A stretch of 64,000 bases of DNA from Sodalis ligni (GCF_016865525.2 NZ_CP075169.1:3534337-3598336); one strand, 5' to 3'; shown: positions 9,963-20,341, numbered from the stretch's first letter. The notes: generated from the letters alone by a model not told the origin. A program made the numbers and translations.

Positions 9963-10017
9963 GCAAATTATCCCGCCTATTCGTCCTATTGAATTATGCG
10001 GGAGACGGGATAATTGC
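9963..10017. promoter_or_regulatory. Inverted repeat in the fliK-fliL gap
   Basis: GCAAATTATCCCG (9963-9975) is repeated inverted as CGGGATAATTGC (10006-10017) with one extra A and a 30-base centre. It lies in the 148-bp gap where the fliL operon promoter should be. It could be an operator (FlhDC binds spaced inverted half-sites, but the match is poor) or a weak attenuator. Confidence 0.3.
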
Positions 10018-10089
10018 CTTCAACAACCGGCATATTGCGGCTATCGCAAAGGAAAAATGCCGTCACGCTTATAGGAATACCTAAACGTT

Positions 10090-10572
10090 ATGTCTCAAAA
10101 TGTGCTTCCTTCGGCTCGTAAACAAACAAAATGGAAAGTGATTCTGGCGGTTATTACCCTGGTTGCCTGCGGTGTAGCGGGTTATTACGGCTGGCAGGGC
10201 CGTTTACCCGGCGAAGCAGCAAAAATCACCAGCGCCCCGCCGGTGCCGCCGACCCCCATCTTTTTGCCGCTGGACACCTTTACGGTAAACCTGGTTAATC
10301 CGACCAACGATCCCGACCGGGTGCTTTATATCGGTTTGACATTGCGCTTGCCGGACGAAGCAACGCGCAAGGAATTTAACGACTTTTTACCCGCAGTACG
10401 CAGTCGACTGTTATTACTGCTTTCCCGCCAGGACGCGGACACCTTGGCCAACGACCAGGGTAAGCAACGGTTGGTGGATCAAATCAAACAGGTGCTGAGC
10501 GAACCCTTGGTGAACGGTCAACCGCGACCGGTCGTCAACGATGTTCTTTTTACCGCCTTTATATTGCGCTGA
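10090..10572 (+). CDS. fliL: Flagellar basal body-associated protein FliL
   Basis: A 160-residue inner-membrane protein with one N-terminal transmembrane helix (about residues 17-34) and a periplasmic stomatin-like domain. The domain shows the diagnostic FTVNLVNPTNDPDRVLYIGLTL, VRSRLLLLLSRQDADTL and a C-terminal LFTAFILR. FliL surrounds or stabilises MotAB stators at the basal body. It is the first gene of fliLMNOPQR, five bases from fliM. Confidence 0.95.
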   Translation: MSQNVLPSARKQTKWKVILAVITLVACGVAGYYGWQGRLPGEAAKITSAPPVPPTPIFLPLDTFTVNLVNPTNDPDRVLYIGLTLRLPDEATRKEFNDFLPAVRSRLLLLLSRQDADTLANDQGKQRLVDQIKQVLSEPLVNGQPRPVVNDVLFTAFILR

Positions 10573-10577
10573 ATACC

Positions 10578-11579
10578 ATGGGCGATAGCATTCTCTCTCA
10601 AGCTGAAATCGATGCGCTGCTGAACGGCGACGACAATGAGCAACTGCCGGTGAGCAGCGGCAGCGACAATGATGTTAAACCCTACGATCCCAATACTCAG
10701 CGCAGGGTGGTGCGCGAACGGCTGCAAGCGCTGGAAATCATTAATGAACGCTTTGCGCGATCTTTTCGCATGGGTTTGTTCAACCTGTTGCGCCGCAGTC
10801 CGGATATTACCGTCGGCGCCATCAAGATCCAGCCTTATCATGATTTCGCCCGTAATTTGCCGGTGCCCACCAACCTGAATCTGATCCACCTCAAGCCGCT
10901 GCGGGGCACCGCGTTATTCGTCTTCTCACCGAGCCTGGTGTTTATTGCCGTGGATAATCTGTTCGGCGGCGACGGCCGGTTCCCCATCAAGGTGGAAGGC
11001 CGTGAGTTCACCCATACCGAACAACGGGTCATCCGCCGGATGCTGAAGCTGGCGCTGGACGGCTATGAAGACGCCTGGAATGCCATCTACAAGCTGAACG
11101 TGGAATACGTTCGCGCCGAAATGCAGGTTAAATTCACCAATATCACGACTTCTCCCAACGATATCGTGGTCACCACCCCCTTCCATGTGGAAATCGGTTC
11201 GATGGTGGGTGAGTTTTATATCTGTATACCCTTCTCCATGATCGAACCGTTGCGGGAATTGCTGACCAATCCGCCGCTGGAAAACTCCCGGATGGAAGAC
11301 CAGGGCTGGCGCGAAAACCTGGTGAAGCAAGTGCAGCATTCGGAACTGGAGCTGGTGGCCAACTTCGCCGAAGTCACCCTGCGGCTGTCGGAAATTCTCA
11401 AACTGACGCCCGGTGATGTACTGCCCATAGATAAACCCGATTATTTGATTGCCCATGTGGACGGCGTGCCGGTGCTGACCAGTAACTACGGCACCCTGAA
11501 CGGTCAGTACGCACTGAGCGTAAAACAACTGATTAATCCCGTATTGAACTCCCTTGATGAGGAACTGCCCGATGAGTGA
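10578..11579 (+). CDS. fliM: Flagellar motor switch protein FliM
   Basis: A 333-residue C-ring protein. The N-terminal SILSQAEIDALLNG is the CheY-phosphate binding motif. The middle CheC-like domain and C-terminal SpoA domain (with LPIDKPDYLIAHVDGVPVL) are complete. It links chemotaxis signalling to the FliG rotor and is the same length as E. coli FliM (334). The 3' end overlaps fliN by eight bases. Confidence 0.97.
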   Translation: MGDSILSQAEIDALLNGDDNEQLPVSSGSDNDVKPYDPNTQRRVVRERLQALEIINERFARSFRMGLFNLLRRSPDITVGAIKIQPYHDFARNLPVPTNLNLIHLKPLRGTALFVFSPSLVFIAVDNLFGGDGRFPIKVEGREFTHTEQRVIRRMLKLALDGYEDAWNAIYKLNVEYVRAEMQVKFTNITTSPNDIVVTTPFHVEIGSMVGEFYICIPFSMIEPLRELLTNPPLENSRMEDQGWRENLVKQVQHSELELVANFAEVTLRLSEILKLTPGDVLPIDKPDYLIAHVDGVPVLTSNYGTLNGQYALSVKQLINPVLNSLDEELPDE

Positions 11580-11991
11580 CCCAAAGAAACCGTCCGGTGA
11601 AGATAAGCCATCCGCCGACGATCTGTGGGCAGAGGCGTTTGACGAACAGCAGGCCGTGAGCAAAGAACGGCCGGCGTCCACTGACGGCATATTTCATCAA
11701 CTGACCGCGGAAGACAGCGCCGGACCGTTGCAGGATATCGATATGATTATGGATATCCCGGTGAAGCTGACCGTCGAGCTGGGGCGCACCAAAATGACCA
11801 TCAAGGAATTGCTGCGGCTGTCGCAGGGTTCGGTGGTGGCGCTGGACGGCCTGGCGGGAGAACCGCTGGACATTCTCATCAACGGCTATCTGATAGCCCA
11901 GGGAGAAGTAGTGGTGGTGGCGGATAAATACGGTGTGCGGATTACCGATATTATCACTCCCTCCGAACGTATGCGCCGGTTAAGCCGCTAA
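11572..11991 (+). CDS. fliN: Flagellar motor switch protein FliN
   Basis: A 139-residue protein with a variable acidic N-terminus and a C-terminal SpoA domain (IMDIPVKLTVELGRTKMTI then GYLIAQGEVVVVADKYGVRI). It forms the lower C-ring with FliM and is a docking site for FliH-FliI. The start at 11572 lies inside the end of fliM (translational coupling). It abuts fliO with no gap. Confidence 0.96.
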   Translation: MSDPKKPSGEDKPSADDLWAEAFDEQQAVSKERPASTDGIFHQLTAEDSAGPLQDIDMIMDIPVKLTVELGRTKMTIKELLRLSQGSVVALDGLAGEPLDILINGYLIAQGEVVVVADKYGVRITDIITPSERMRRLSR

Positions 11992-12402
11992 ATGAGCGAC
12001 GCGCAGCCCCAATCCGCCGTCCAAATCGCCGTACCCGTTGCCCGTGGATTTGACGCCGCCGGCGCCTTGACCCAGGTGGGCAGCGCGCTGGGCGGCATAC
12101 TACTGGTGATCATCATCGTGGCCTGGCTGGTGCGCAAGCTCGGCCTGGCGCCGGCGGCCAAACAGTCGCAGCGGCTGACGCTGCAGGCCAGCTGTTCCCT
12201 GGGACCGCGGGAGCGGGTGGTGGTGGTGGAAGTGGAAGGCACCTGGCTGGTGCTTGGGGTGACGGCGCAGAACATCACCCCGCTGCACAGCCTGCCCGCG
12301 CCGGCTGCCGATGCGGATGCGAATGCCCGCTCCGCCGCCCTGGCGGGGGATTTTCGCCAGCGTTTGCGCCAGGTCATGCGCCGGACAGGAAAGGATCAAT
12401 GA
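11992..12402 (+). CDS. fliO: Flagellar export gate assembly protein FliO
   Basis: A 136-residue protein with one transmembrane helix (about residues 31-49, [20 protein letters not shown]) and a cytoplasmic tail containing [21 protein letters not shown], the FliO/MopB signature. It helps assemble the FliP-FliR export gate. The start immediately follows the fliN stop, and its stop overlaps the fliP ATG (ATGA). Confidence 0.92.
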   Translation: MSDAQPQSAVQIAVPVARGFDAAGALTQVGSALGGILLVIIIVAWLVRKLGLAPAAKQSQRLTLQASCSLGPRERVVVVEVEGTWLVLGVTAQNITPLHSLPAPAADADANARSAALAGDFRQRLRQVMRRTGKDQ

Positions 12403-13172
12403 GCAACAGACGGCTTCGGCTATTTTTACCGTCCCGCGGCGTCGCGCTTGCGGCCCTGGCCGTGGGATTACTGAGCCTGTCCCCCGCCGGTTGGGCGCAA
12501 TTGCCGGGCATCGCCATCCATCCCTTGGCCGGCGGCGGTCAAAGCTGGTCGCTACCGGTGCAAACGCTGGTTTTTCTCACCTCGCTGACGTTCCTGCCCG
12601 CCGTACTGCTGCTGATGACCTGCTTCACCCGCATCATTATCGTGCTGAGCCTGTTGCGCAGCGCCATCGGCACGCCGTCCTCCCCGCCGAATCAGGTGAT
12701 GCTGGGACTGGCGCTGTTCCTGACGTTCTTTGTCATGGCGCCGGTGTTCAACACTATCTATGACGATGCCTACCTGCCGCTGAGCGAAAATAAAATCAGC
12801 ATGCAGGCGGCGCTGGACAAAGGCGTCCAGCCCCTCAAGGCCTTTATGCTGCGCCAGACCCGCGAAGCGGATCTGGCTCTGTTCGCCCGTCTGGCCAAAT
12901 CGCCGCCGCTGGACGGACCTGAGGCGGTCCCGCTGCGCATTCTGTTGCCCGCCTACGTCACCAGCGAATTAAAAACCGCCTTTCAAATCGGATTTACCAT
13001 TTTTATTCCGTTTTTGATTATCGACCTGGTGGTGGCCAGCGTGCTGATGGCGCTGGGAATGATGATGGTACCGCCGGCCACCATCTCCCTGCCGTTCAAG
13101 CTGATGCTGTTTGTACTGGTGGACGGCTGGCAGCTGCTGCTCAGTTCCCTGGCGCAGAGTTTTTATACTTGA
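12399..13172 (+). CDS. fliP: Flagellar export gate protein FliP
   Basis: A 257-residue protein with a cleavable signal peptide (about residues 1-34, ending GWAQ) and four later hydrophobic helices. Hallmarks are [22 protein letters not shown], the [20 protein letters not shown] block and [19 protein letters not shown]. Five FliP copies form the core of the export gate. It is slightly longer than E. coli FliP (245) at the N-terminus. Confidence 0.95.
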   Translation: MSNRRLRLFLPSRGVALAALAVGLLSLSPAGWAQLPGIAIHPLAGGGQSWSLPVQTLVFLTSLTFLPAVLLLMTCFTRIIIVLSLLRSAIGTPSSPPNQVMLGLALFLTFFVMAPVFNTIYDDAYLPLSENKISMQAALDKGVQPLKAFMLRQTREADLALFARLAKSPPLDGPEAVPLRILLPAYVTSELKTAFQIGFTIFIPFLIIDLVVASVLMALGMMMVPPATISLPFKLMLFVLVDGWQLLLSSLAQSFYT

Positions 13173-13194
13173 CCTTCACCCCACAGGCAAAAAC

Positions 13195-13464
13195 ATGACA
13201 CCGGAATCAGTGATGACGCTCGGCCACCAGGCCATAATGGTGGCATTGGCATTGGCGGCGCCGCTCTTGATGGCGGCCCTGCTCAGCGGTCTGATTGTCA
13301 GCCTGCTGCAGGCCGCCACGCAAATCAATGAAATGACCCTGTCGTTTATTCCCAAGATTCTGGCGGTGGTGGCCACCGTTATCATCGCCGGGCCCTGGAT
13401 GCTCAATCTGATCCTGGATTACATGCACCAGTTGTTCACCAGTCTGCCCGCTCTCGCCGGCTGA
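13195..13464 (+). CDS. fliQ: Flagellar export gate protein FliQ
   Basis: An 89-residue protein with two transmembrane helices, matching the FliQ/SpaQ family in length and in [38 protein letters not shown] (read here in pieces) and FIPKI. ATG 13195 is chosen because it gives the standard MTPESVM start; upstream codons in this frame overlap fliP. It contributes to the closed export pore with FliP and FliR. Confidence 0.94.
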   Translation: MTPESVMTLGHQAIMVALALAAPLLMAALLSGLIVSLLQAATQINEMTLSFIPKILAVVATVIIAGPWMLNLILDYMHQLFTSLPALAG

Positions 13465-13466
13465 TT

Positions 13467-14252
13467 ATGCTGGAGCTGGATACCACCCATCTCGCCCTGT
13501 GGCTCAGCCAGATTTTCTGGCCGCTGATGCGGGTGCTGGCATTAATCGGCACCGCCCCGCTGTTTAGCGAAAAAAGCATCCCGGCACGGATAAAAGTGGG
13601 GCTCGGCATTCTGATTACCCTGCTGCTGGCGCCGGACCTGCCGCCGGTGGATACGCCGCTGTTCTCCGTGGCCGGGCTGTGGATGGGGCTTGAACAGATT
13701 CTTATCGGCACGGCCCTGGGCTTGACCATGCAGTTCGCTTTCGCCGCCATAAACCTGGCCGGCGAGATCATCGGCCTGCAGATGGGACTGTCGTTCGCCA
13801 CCTTTCTGGACCCGGCCAGCGGCCTGAATATGCCGATTCTCGCCCAGTTCCTGAATATGCTCACCCTGTTGGTGTTTACCAGCCTTAACGGCCATCTGTG
13901 GCTTATCTCCATATTGGCGGACAGCTTTCATACCGTGCCGGTATCCGGCCTGCCGATGAATGCCAATGCGTTTATGTCCCTGTGTCGCGCCGGCGGCATG
14001 ATTTTTCTCGACGGACTGATGCTGGCGCTGCCGATGATTACCCTGCTGTTAACCATGAACATCGCCTTGGGCCTGCTTAACCGCGTTTCGCCACAGCTGA
14101 CGGTGTTTGTGATTGGTTTCCCCATCACCCTGACCATCGGCATCCTGACCTTTAGTCTGCTGTTGCCTCTGCTGGCGCCTTTTTGCGAAAAGCTGGTGGG
14201 GGAGACCTTCGATCTGCTGGCGAGCGTTCTGCGGGAAATGCCGAAAGGCTAA
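13467..14252 (+). CDS. fliR: Flagellar export gate protein FliR
   Basis: A 261-residue polytopic protein, exactly the E. coli FliR size, with [19 protein letters not shown] and [18 protein letters not shown]. One copy completes the FliP5-Q4-R1 gate. It is the last gene of the fliL operon, two bases after fliQ, and converges on flgL. Confidence 0.95.
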   Translation: MLELDTTHLALWLSQIFWPLMRVLALIGTAPLFSEKSIPARIKVGLGILITLLLAPDLPPVDTPLFSVAGLWMGLEQILIGTALGLTMQFAFAAINLAGEIIGLQMGLSFATFLDPASGLNMPILAQFLNMLTLLVFTSLNGHLWLISILADSFHTVPVSGLPMNANAFMSLCRAGGMIFLDGLMLALPMITLLLTMNIALGLLNRVSPQLTVFVIGFPITLTIGILTFSLLLPLLAPFCEKLVGETFDLLASVLREMPKG

Positions 14253-14298
14253 AAAAAAGGTATGCCGACGGGGCAAACCGTACGACATACCAAGGGGC

Positions 14299-14349
14299 GC
14301 GGGCTCAAAGAACCCGCCCAAATAACCCGCCAGAGCCACCGAGCGGGTT
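14299..14349. terminator. Stem-loops between convergent fliR and flgL
   Basis: GCGGG/CCCGC (14299-14303 with 14313-14317) and AACCCGC/GCGGGTT (14324-14330 with 14343-14349, 12-base loop) lie between the two convergent stops. The second AACCCGC can also be replaced by the copy at 14311-14317, so alternative pairings exist. Probably a bidirectional terminator region, though T-runs are weak. Confidence 0.45.
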
Positions 14350-14362
14350 TGGTGCCTGGTGT

Positions 14363-15345
14363 TTAACTGTTCATCTGGAACAGCGACAATTGTTTCATTG
14401 CGTTAAATGTACTGTAAGACGCCTGCAGCGCCGCCTGCTGCATACTGTAATCAGAAATCGCCTGATACCAGTCCACGCCCGTCAGGTTGCCGATCTGGGT
14501 TTGATAGATGGTGGAGCGATCGGTGGCGACGCTGTCCAGCGTGTCCAGTTCGTTTAACTTGGTGCCCACCGACGACTGGACGGTCGCCACGTTGTTCAGC
14601 GAGTTTGCCATGCCGCGGCTGGCCTTGGCCAGGGTGGCGCTGTAGGCGGCGGTAGTGGCGGCGTCGGCGTCTTCCTGCGGCGTTTTCAGCGCGGTAAGCA
14701 CCGAATCGATGGTATTGAACACATTGGCTTCGCTGGGAGGAACGGTTCCGTCACTGTCGGCCGGTTCGGGAGTATAACCCGCTGAAAGGCTGTCAAGCAC
14801 CGACCCGCCGGTATCGCCGATGGTCATAGTGCGGCTGGAATCCACCTGCTGGCTTAACGCCTCGCTACCGCCGACATAGGTGACGGCGCCGCTGTCCGGG
14901 TCTTCCACAAACGGCTGGCTGCCGGTGCTGTAACCGGCAAACAGATAGTTGCCGTTGCTGTCCTTGGTATTGCCCAGGGTCAGCAACTGATCTTTATAGG
15001 ATTGCAGCGTCGTGGCCAAGGACTGGCGATCGGAGTCGCTCAGGGTGCCGTCCCCCGCCTGTACGATAAGGGTCTGGGTCTTCTGGATAACGTCGGTCAT
15101 CTGATCCAGCACCGAGCTTTCCAGGAAAGGCTGGCGTTGGCGGTGGTACGCGCCGCGCTGTACTGATCGCCAAGGGCCTGAACCTGGTTCAGGCCTACCG
15201 CCTGCGACGCGGCGATGGGATCATCGGACGGCTTATTCACCCGATTTCCGGTGGAGAGCTGCACCCCGGTAGCCTGCCATTTGCTATAACCGTTGGTGAT
15301 ACCGTCCAGATTCTGCTGATAAATAGTACTGGTACTCAGACGCAT
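14363..15345 (-). pseudogene. flgL: Hook-filament junction protein FlgL (HAP3), frameshifted
   Basis: FlgL joins the hook to the filament. The start at 15345 gives MRLSTSTIYQQNLDGIT and the family-typical PSDDPIAASQAV. The frame is then lost after TANASLS, and the rest (LDQMTDVIQKTQTLIVQAG to LSLFQMNS) is read in the next frame. Adding one C to the CC at about 15124-15125 restores SLESSVLDQM and a 327-residue protein, close to E. coli FlgL (317). All other conserved blocks, including the C-terminal flagellin-like helix, are intact. If the shift is real, no filament can be attached; a sequencing error is at least as likely. Confidence 0.88.
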
Positions 15346-15391
15346 GGCGTATATCCTTTGCGTTAATGCTTAATGAGCCGTGTGCGGCCGG

Positions 15392-17077
15392 TTAACCGGC
15401 AACCGCCGTTAACAATGAATTAAACAGGGTGCTGGCGGTGGACAGCACCTGGGCGTTGGCCTGGTAATACTCCTGATAGCGAGACAGGTCGATATACTCT
15501 TCGTCCAGATTGACGCCGGAGGCCGATTGCTGCTGGGTTGTCAGCTGAGTGACGATATTGGCCTGAGCGGTGCTGGTGACATCGGCATTGCTGGTTTCGG
15601 TGCCGATTTTGCTTACCAGGGTGGCGTAAGCGGTGCTCAGGGTGCTTCCCCCCGTCACCTGGCTTACGCCGTTCACCACCTGGGCCGTTCCTCCCACCAC
15701 TTTGGCGGTTTGCAGCGCCAGCAAGGCTTCCGCGTTGCGGTTATCGCTTTCGCCGCTATCGGCGTCATCCAGCCCGGCGGCGATTTTCGACGGATCGGTA
15801 ATGGCCACGGACAGGCTGTTGATTACATTGGACACGGTATTGAGGGTGTATTTATCGTTCTCCGCCGGCGTGCCGGAAACGGACACGCTGAGTCCGTCGA
15901 AGTTCAGGGTGGGATTACCATCATCATCAGTGCCCGCCGTGGCGGTTACCGTGGCGCCGTCGCTGACGCGGGTGACCTGCCAGGCGCCGCCAGCATATTT
16001 TAACGAATAGTCACTGGCCTTGACCTGGCTGGTATCGCTGTAGGTCGCGGTCAGCGACGCACCGCCGGTGCTGTTTTTGCTGTTGGGCGTTACCGTCGGC
16101 TCGCTGTAATCAAAAAATTTCTCTCCGGCGTCGCCGTTCAGGTCCACACCCTGTTCATGCTGGGCATTAAAACTGCCGGCCATCCCCAAGGCCAATTGTC
16201 CCAAGGCATTGCGCGCATCGGCCAGCGCGCCGGAACGAAACGACAGCAAACCGCCGACGCTGCCGGTGGTGAGGGTTTTAGGATCGATTTCCACCGGGGT
16301 GCCGGTACCGCGATCGTAAGCCAGGGTGGTTTGGGACGGATCGGCGCTGGAAGGCACAGACTGCACTTTGTACGCGCTGCTGCCTTGCACCAGGGTCAGG
16401 CCGTTGGCGAACGTCAGATTGACCGAGTTATTGTCCTGAACGGTGGCGGTCACCCCGACGATGCCGTTGAGTTCGCTAACCAATTCATCCCGCTGGTCCA
16501 GCATGGCGTTGGAGGCGTCGCCCCCGCCCGAACGGACTATCTGGCTGTTCAGATTGGCTATTTGCTGAGCGTAGTTGTTGATTTCATCGGCGCTGGACGA
16601 CAGAGACTGATTGACGGCGTTATCCATATCCTGCAGATAGCTGTCGGCGCTCTTGAATTGATTGACCATGCTGTTGGCGCTGTCGATCACCGTCTGACGC
16701 GCCGCGCTGTCCGAGGCATTACTGCTCAGGGACTGGATGCTGCTAAAAAATTTGCTCATCATGGATGAGATATCGGTGTCGCTGCTGGCCAGCATATCGT
16801 CGATTTGCGAGATCTGCCCATAATAGGCGCTGGAGGCGGCGGCGCTGGTGGAAGCGGAGCGCAGTTGGGTCACGATCAGCGAATCGTAGACACGGCTGAC
16901 GCCGGTGACCGAAACGCCGTTGCCGGAGACGCCGCCGCTGAGCATTTCCGCCAGTTGGGTGGTCTCGCGATTGTAGCCGGTCACGGCCGAATTGCTGATA
17001 TTGTTCCCTACCGTGTTCAAGGCCACTTGCGCAGCCTGAAGTCCGCTCGCTGCAATATTGGTTAAAGAACTGGACAT
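15392..17077 (-). CDS. flgK: Hook-associated protein FlgK (HAP1)
   Basis: A 561-residue exported protein forming the first hook-filament junction ring. The N-terminal SLTNIAASGLQAAQVALNTV with NNISN and the C-terminal SRYQEYYQANAQVLSTAST are the paired helices of rod/hook/junction proteins. The central part is variable. It is slightly longer than E. coli FlgK (547). It has its own sigma-28 promoter upstream and is followed by flgL after 46 bases. Confidence 0.96.
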   Translation of the reverse strand: MSSSLTNIAASGLQAAQVALNTVGNNISNSAVTGYNRETTQLAEMLSGGVSGNGVSVTGVSRVYDSLIVTQLRSASTSAAASSAYYGQISQIDDMLASSDTDISSMMSKFFSSIQSLSSNASDSAARQTVIDSANSMVNQFKSADSYLQDMDNAVNQSLSSSADEINNYAQQIANLNSQIVRSGGGDASNAMLDQRDELVSELNGIVGVTATVQDNNSVNLTFANGLTLVQGSSAYKVQSVPSSADPSQTTLAYDRGTGTPVEIDPKTLTTGSVGGLLSFRSGALADARNALGQLALGMAGSFNAQHEQGVDLNGDAGEKFFDYSEPTVTPNSKNSTGGASLTATYSDTSQVKASDYSLKYAGGAWQVTRVSDGATVTATAGTDDDGNPTLNFDGLSVSVSGTPAENDKYTLNTVSNVINSLSVAITDPSKIAAGLDDADSGESDNRNAEALLALQTAKVVGGTAQVVNGVSQVTGGSTLSTAYATLVSKIGTETSNADVTSTAQANIVTQLTTQQQSASGVNLDEEYIDLSRYQEYYQANAQVLSTASTLFNSLLTAVAG

Positions 17078-17149
17078 CTTTTTTCCTTATGCCGGGTTGG
17101 TATGGCGCCTTGGTGGTCAGCGGCGCCATCGAACTCCACTCTTGATTAT

Positions 17150-17176
17150 TTATCGTCAGTGCCGGGCTAAACTTGA
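17150..17176 (-). promoter_or_regulatory. Sigma-28 (FliA) promoter of flgKL
   Basis: On the minus strand, TCAAGTTT, exactly 11 bases, then GACGATAA. Each half matches seven of eight bases of the class 3 consensus TAAAGTTT-N11-GCCGATAA. It lies about 70 bases before the flgK ATG. This agrees with flgKL being transcribed by FliA in enteric bacteria. Confidence 0.8.
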
Positions 17177-17284
17177 GCGTATCCGGAAAAAACCTTGAAG
17201 CTTGCCCCCGCCTCACGCCGCCGGACATCGACAGAGCCTGTGGGGGCGAGGCCGGCTGCCCATTGCCAGTCCCCTCGCGCTGGT

Positions 17285-18274
17285 TTAGAACAGTCCGCCA
17301 AGATCCCGGGTATAGGCGCTGACCGCATGGCCGGCGGCATTTTTCAACTGGCCGATAATCTGCACCAGCTTGGCGCCGTAGGCAGGGTCGGTGGCATAAC
17401 CCGCCCGCTGCAGGGCATAGGCGGCGGCTTCCGGCTGTCCGGCGTTCACTACGTCGCGGTAGCGGGGATTGTCGGTCAGCACATGGATATAATCGCCGAT
17501 GGCGTCCAGGTAAGAGTCATATACCCTAAAACGCTGGCGGACCTTAACCGGCTGCCCGTTTTGATATTCGGTGGTGATGACATTGGTGGTTTTCCCCTGC
17601 CAATCGCCGCCGGCCTTGATGCCGAACAGATTGTAGCTGGGGCTGCCATCGGCGGTGGGAATCTCCTTGCGGCCCCAATCCGATTCCAGCGCCGCCTGCG
17701 CCAGGATAAGATGATGGGAGATACCGCTTTGCCGGCTGGCGACCATCGCCGGCACCTGCAGCTTATCGGTGAAGCTTTTGCCGGCGGACTCGTTGTCGCC
17801 GGCTTCCGGCGCGGCATGACGGCTGTCGCGGCGCAAAAACTCACCCATAAGCTGCGGCGTCATATAAGGCGTCATCATCGCATCCGGAGCCCGCTGAGCC
17901 GGCAAATCCGCCGGGACCTGTCCGGCGATATCCTTGTCCTTGGCGGCCGCCACGTCGTCCGGGCCGCCGCCGCGGCCCAACTGCTTCACCATCATCTCCG
18001 CCAGCCCCAGTCCTTTCTTGGCGGTCAGTTGCGGCGCTATCTGCTGATCGTAGAGGCTGGTATAGAGATCGCTCTGGTTACTGTCGAACAATCCGCCTTT
18101 GGGTACCGCGGCGCGCATGCTTTTCAGCATCATCTGCACAAATACCCCCTCCACCTGCCTCGCCACGTTTTTCAGCGCCTGCGGCGAAGACTGCGCCGCC
18201 TGGGCACGCAATTTTTGCAGCGAATTGGCATCATAGGCGGCGGAAGTCGCATCGGCGGCATCGTTGAGCTGCAT
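17285..18274 (-). CDS. flgJ: Peptidoglycan hydrolase and rod-cap FlgJ
   Basis: A 329-residue two-domain protein. The N-terminal part (about residues 1-110, VEGVFVQMMLKSMRAAVPKGGL) is the rod-scaffold domain. The C-terminal part (about 170-320) is a GH73 muramidase with ILAQAALESDWG holding the catalytic glutamate, followed by NLFGIKAGGDW and the YDSYLDAIGDYIHVL motif. It opens the peptidoglycan layer for the rod. The start abuts the flgI stop, and length is close to E. coli FlgJ (313). Confidence 0.95.
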   Translation of the reverse strand: MQLNDAADATSAAYDANSLQKLRAQAAQSSPQALKNVARQVEGVFVQMMLKSMRAAVPKGGLFDSNQSDLYTSLYDQQIAPQLTAKKGLGLAEMMVKQLGRGGGPDDVAAAKDKDIAGQVPADLPAQRAPDAMMTPYMTPQLMGEFLRRDSRHAAPEAGDNESAGKSFTDKLQVPAMVASRQSGISHHLILAQAALESDWGRKEIPTADGSPSYNLFGIKAGGDWQGKTTNVITTEYQNGQPVKVRQRFRVYDSYLDAIGDYIHVLTDNPRYRDVVNAGQPEAAAYALQRAGYATDPAYGAKLVQIIGQLKNAAGHAVSAYTRDLGGLF

Positions 18275-19398
18275 CAGATGATCTCCAGGGCTGCCTGCAG
18301 GCAGCCCGCGCTGTGCATCGCCTGCAAAATGGACATCAGATCGTTCGGCGTGGCGCCCAGCGCGTTCAGGGCGCGTATCACGCTGCTGAGATTGGCGCTG
18401 GCGGAAACACGCTGCAGCGACCCCCCGCTCTGGTTGACCGAAATCTGCGTTTGCTGGGTGACCACCGTCTGTCCGCCGGCGAAAGGCGTATCCGGCTGGC
18501 TGACGTTTTGCGAATTATTCACCACTACCGACAGGGTACCCTGCGCTACCGCGCAGTTATCCAGCATCACATTGCGGTTCATCACCACCGATCCGGTGCG
18601 GGAATTGATAATCACCTTGGCGTCGATTTCGCCGATATTGATGTTGATATCCTGTATTTCCGCCAGGAAACGCACCTGACTGGTGTTATTGGCCGGCAAC
18701 TGTAGCTCGATGGTGCGGGAATCCACGGCGCGGGCGATACCCATGCTGTTTTGCGCGTTGATGGCGTCGCTGACGCGCTGCGCCAGGCTGAAGTTTTCCT
18801 GCTTTAACTGCAGGGTAATAGTGCGGCTGGAGCCGAAGGTACTGGGCAATTCCCTCTCAATCACCGCGCCATTGTTGATGCGTCCGCCGGCCAGTTGATT
18901 TACCTGCACCCGGCTGCCGCCGGATGAGGCGCCCGCGCCCCCCACCAGCAGGTTGCCCTGCGCCAGGGCATAGACCTGGTTATCCGCGCCTTTCAGCGGC
19001 GTCATCAGCAACGTGCCGCCGCGCAGGCTCTTGGCCGATCCCATGGATGACACCACCACGTCGATATTCTGCCCGGCCCGGGCAAACGCAGGAAAATTGG
19101 CGGTCACCATCACGGCGGCGACGTTTTTCAACTGCATATTGGTGCCGGTGGGCACCGTGATGCCAAGTTGCGACAGCATATTCACCAGGCTCTGGGTGGT
19201 AAACGGCGTCTGGGTGGTCTGATCGCCGGTGCCGTCCAGTCCCACCACCAGGCCGTATCCTATCAGCGGATTGTCCCTGACTCCCTGGATATCCACCAAA
19301 TCCCTGAGCCGCTCCGCTCCCGCCGGCGCGGCCAGCAGCGTCAACGCCAGAATGGCGGCACCGCAGCGCCGGAGAAATATCAAGGCCGAAATCCACAT
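18274..19398 (-). CDS. flgI: Flagellar P-ring protein FlgI
   Basis: A periplasmic P-ring subunit. The natural start is ATG 19398, giving 374 residues with a signal peptide (hydrophobic core [13 protein letters not shown], cleaved before ERLRDL). It then has the near-invariant [38 protein letters not shown] and GGGQTVVT-type blocks up to the end LEII. E. coli FlgI is 365. In the sequence as given, this frame is continuous with flgH upstream because the flgH stop has been bypassed (see flgH). Confidence 0.93.
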   Translation of the reverse strand: MWISALIFLRRCGAAILALTLLAAPAGAERLRDLVDIQGVRDNPLIGYGLVVGLDGTGDQTTQTPFTTQSLVNMLSQLGITVPTGTNMQLKNVAAVMVTANFPAFARAGQNIDVVVSSMGSAKSLRGGTLLMTPLKGADNQVYALAQGNLLVGGAGASSGGSRVQVNQLAGGRINNGAVIERELPSTFGSSRTITLQLKQENFSLAQRVSDAINAQNSMGIARAVDSRTIELQLPANNTSQVRFLAEIQDININIGEIDAKVIINSRTGSVVMNRNVMLDNCAVAQGTLSVVVNNSQNVSQPDTPFAGGQTVVTQQTQISVNQSGGSLQRVSASANLSSVIRALNALGATPNDLMSILQAMHSAGCLQAALEII

Positions 19399-19414
19399 GC
19401 TTGATGTCGCCTGT

Positions 19415-20157
19415 TTAAAAGGGTGAAATATTAAGAAAAAGCGCTGTAGCCAGCCCATTTCCTGCGCTTCATTGATATAGCCTTTACCGACGTACTCGAT
19501 ACGGGCATCCGCCACCTGAGTGGAAATAACGGCGTTATTGCCGTTGATGGTGCGCGGATTCACAATGCCGGAGAAACGGATATATTCCGCTCCCTGGTTA
19601 ATGGCGATCTGTTTTTCCCCCACCACTTTCAGGTTGCCGTTGGCCAGTACCTGCTCAACGGTAACCGTGATGGTGCCGGTAAAGGTATTCTGGGCGGTAG
19701 CGCCGCCTTTGCCGGTAAAGTCATTGGTACCGCTGGTATCCACATCCGCTTTACCATTGCCGATCAGGCCGTTAAGGGCGGTGGGCGCGGTGGCGACTTT
19801 AAGCGTGCCGCTGCCCGCGCGGGCGGCGTTGGCGGTTGAGCTCTTACTGGCGCTGACGTTTTCCTGCAGGGTAATGGTAAGAATATCGCCGACATTGCGC
19901 GGCCGCCTGTCTTCAAACAGCGGCTGATAGCCATAATTCATCGGCTGAACCGCCTGAAAGATAGACCCGTTGGCGATAGGCACCGACGCCGGCGCCGGCT
20001 GGGCGGTGGTTTGCCCCGGCACCAGATCTTCATGATGGGAACAACCGCTCCCCGCCAGCGTTAATATCAGCAGCGCCGTATAGCCTCCCAAACGCGGCAG
20101 GCCGGTAAATCCGCCTGTGGTTTGGGGTAATGAATAGCTCTTCACGTTAAATTCCAT
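19415..20157 (-). CDS. flgH: Flagellar L-ring lipoprotein FlgH, stop bypassed by a one-base loss
   Basis: The L-ring protein of the outer membrane. It starts at 20157. A lipoprotein signal (ILTLAGSGC) is at about residues 30-39, followed by [20 protein letters not shown] and EDRRPRN, then [16 protein letters not shown] near the end. The expected C-terminus FLNISPF-stop is present one frame away. A run of five T on the minus strand (19436-19440) needs one more T to read it, ending at 19415 (247 residues, E. coli 232). As written, the frame runs on through [12 protein letters not shown] into flgI, making one 627-codon frame. Confidence 0.88.
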
Positions 20158-20341
20158 AAGACCCGCTGCGCCATCATCGGCAAAATCCCGTTGGGACGCG
20201 CATTCGTTACAATGTCACGTTAATTCCGCCAGGGATGCGAAAAATACGTTACGGCATCACTTTTTGGCGGTCATAAACCAGACTGTTAGTTACAACGTCA
20301 CCTTCCCGGGCTTTCACCCGATGGCGCTGGAATCGGCATCA

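Noticed and set aside
9963..10017. Firm FlhDC box for fliL
   Set aside because: The inverted repeat has a 30-base centre and half-sites that fit the consensus poorly, so it is kept only as an unassigned inverted repeat.
17195..18679. 494-codon + strand frame opposite flgJ and flgI
   Set aside because: Crosses two well-identified minus-strand genes and has an Arg/His-rich shadow composition.
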